Part shown: in pieces, positions 63,621 to 64,000 of the stretch
Layout: every line of letters begins with the position of its first letter
How positions within the stretch are numbered: the first letter of the stretch is position 1
The notes under the pieces: model-generated
Told to the model about the DNA's origin: nothing
Database searches by the model: none
The model's input: the letters and a program-made list of their open reading frames with translations, nothing else
Program-made: the position numbers and the translations under genes
NCBI RefSeq assembly: GCF_002797675.1
Contig: NZ_PGEX01000001.1
Coordinates: 2,666,001 to 2,730,000, forward strand
Reading direction: 5' to 3'
DNA length: 64,000 bases
Origin: Hallerella succinigenes
Lineage (GTDB): Bacteria > Fibrobacterota > Fibrobacteria > Fibrobacterales > Fibrobacteraceae

Positions 63621-64000
63621 TCACTTGGACTTTGCCAGTTTGTGTTCCTTGCGAATGCCTTTCAAAACAAGCAGAAGCATGACAAACAGGGTCAGAGAGA
63701 AGATGATTGAGGAAAGGGCGTGAATCTGCGGAGAAATTCCGCGTTTGAGGGAACCATAAATGTATAGAGGCAGCGTTTGGGATTCCGGGCCACTGGTAAA
63801 GAAACTCAAAATGAAATCATCCAGGGAAAGCGTGAATGCAAGAAGCGCACCGGAAATGATCGCCGTTGAAAGCTGCGGCAAAATAACGCGGCACCAGGCC
63901 CCAGCCGTTGAAGCGTAAAGGTCTCTAGCGGCTTCGATCTGCTCCTTGCCAATACTTACGAGCCGGCTCTGTACAACAAGAACGACAAAGCTGATTTCAA
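63621..64000 (-). CDS. potC: Polyamine ABC transporter permease, cut by the window edge
   Basis: C-terminal part of an inner-membrane permease. The frame stays open to base 64000. It contains the EAA coupling-loop motif (EQIEAARDLYASTAGAWCR) and then LPQLSTAIISGALLAFTLSLDDFILSFF, typical of PotC, which ends shortly after the last helix (ALSSIIFSLTLFVMLLLV). An internal ATG would give an 86-aa ORF, but the EAA loop upstream shows the gene begins beyond the window. Followed by potD. Confidence 0.9.
   Translation of the reverse strand, partial: EISFVVLVVQSRLVSIGKEQIEAARDLYASTAGAWCRVILPQLSTAIISGALLAFTLSLDDFILSFFTSGPESQTLPLYIYGSLKRGISPQIHALSSIIFSLTLFVMLLLVLKGIRKEHKLAKSK

Overview
The window looks like a chromosomal segment of a Fibrobacter-type bacterium (phylum Fibrobacterota). 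Three lineage-typical proteins support this: a FISUMP-domain lipoprotein with a serine-rich linker (4864-5883), a fibro-slime-domain secreted protein (54478-56979) and a secreted family 9 endoglucanase (8825-10510). An outer-membrane protein repertoire (TolC-like, Omp85, PorV/DUF4421-like barrels), a lipid A-type acyltransferase and many lipoproteins indicate a Gram-negative envelope. No rRNA, CRISPR array, IS element or phage was seen.

Layout. 1-6 kb: TolC-like protein, a secreted hypothetical, typA, ruvX and the FISUMP lipoprotein, then tRNA-Leu(GAG). 6.2-8 kb: a glnK-amt operon with a consensus sigma-54 promoter. 8-11 kb: a lipoprotein, the GH9 cellulase and a second lipoprotein. 11.08-11.66 kb: tRNA-Pro(CGG) followed on the minus strand by a tandem array of about 200-bp repeats, each carrying a copy of the tRNA 3' end and its own terminator. 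11.7-17.7 kb: a long minus-strand gene train (NifU-like, sufB, mraY, UDP-sugar pyrophosphorylase, lipid A-type acyltransferase, Smr). 17.7-23.4 kb: patatin, aconitase, ruvAB, an SDR.

23.4-26.4 kb holds a possible RNA-stress module. An RtcR-like sigma-54 activator with an apparent CARF sensor, probably frameshifted near its N-terminus, diverges from two small genes that sit behind a consensus sigma-54 promoter. A NYN-type RNase with a C-terminal OST-HTH/LOTUS-like domain follows. 26.7-34.85 kb is an accessory seven-gene operon, visibly more A+T-rich and with different proline codon choice. It encodes a GT4 glycosyltransferase/radical SAM fusion, a frameshifted P-loop kinase, a nucleotidyltransferase/tyrosine-phosphatase fusion, a histidine phosphatase, a carbamoyltransferase, a WG-repeat protein and a sugar epimerase. 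I infer that it makes or decorates a carbamoylated glycan or small molecule. I know of no described system with this composition, and it is my main candidate for novelty.

35-45 kb: an AAA-ATPase/PD-(D/E)XK protein, a PorV-like barrel, a Ca-loop/TPR-like lipoprotein, a four-gene cysteine-cluster/metallopeptidase/FliB-like/DUF4421 operon, a DegT aminotransferase, cysQ and rpsT. 45.8-52 kb: an operon linking the MglA/MglB polarity GTPase pair to a DUF2914 protein, a 965-residue SprA-like outer-membrane protein and an Omp85 protein. This suggests a gliding, polarity or surface-secretion machine. 52-64 kb: epmB facing efp, a hypothetical, the fibro-slime protein, a sodium/solute symporter, a stand-alone AICAR transformylase, an unassigned small gene, trmFO, tgt, potD and the start-side part of potC, cut by the window edge.

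Several genes carry apparent one-base indels (CARF regulator, P-loop kinase, perhaps the 8.1-kb lipoprotein). Some may be assembly errors rather than biology.
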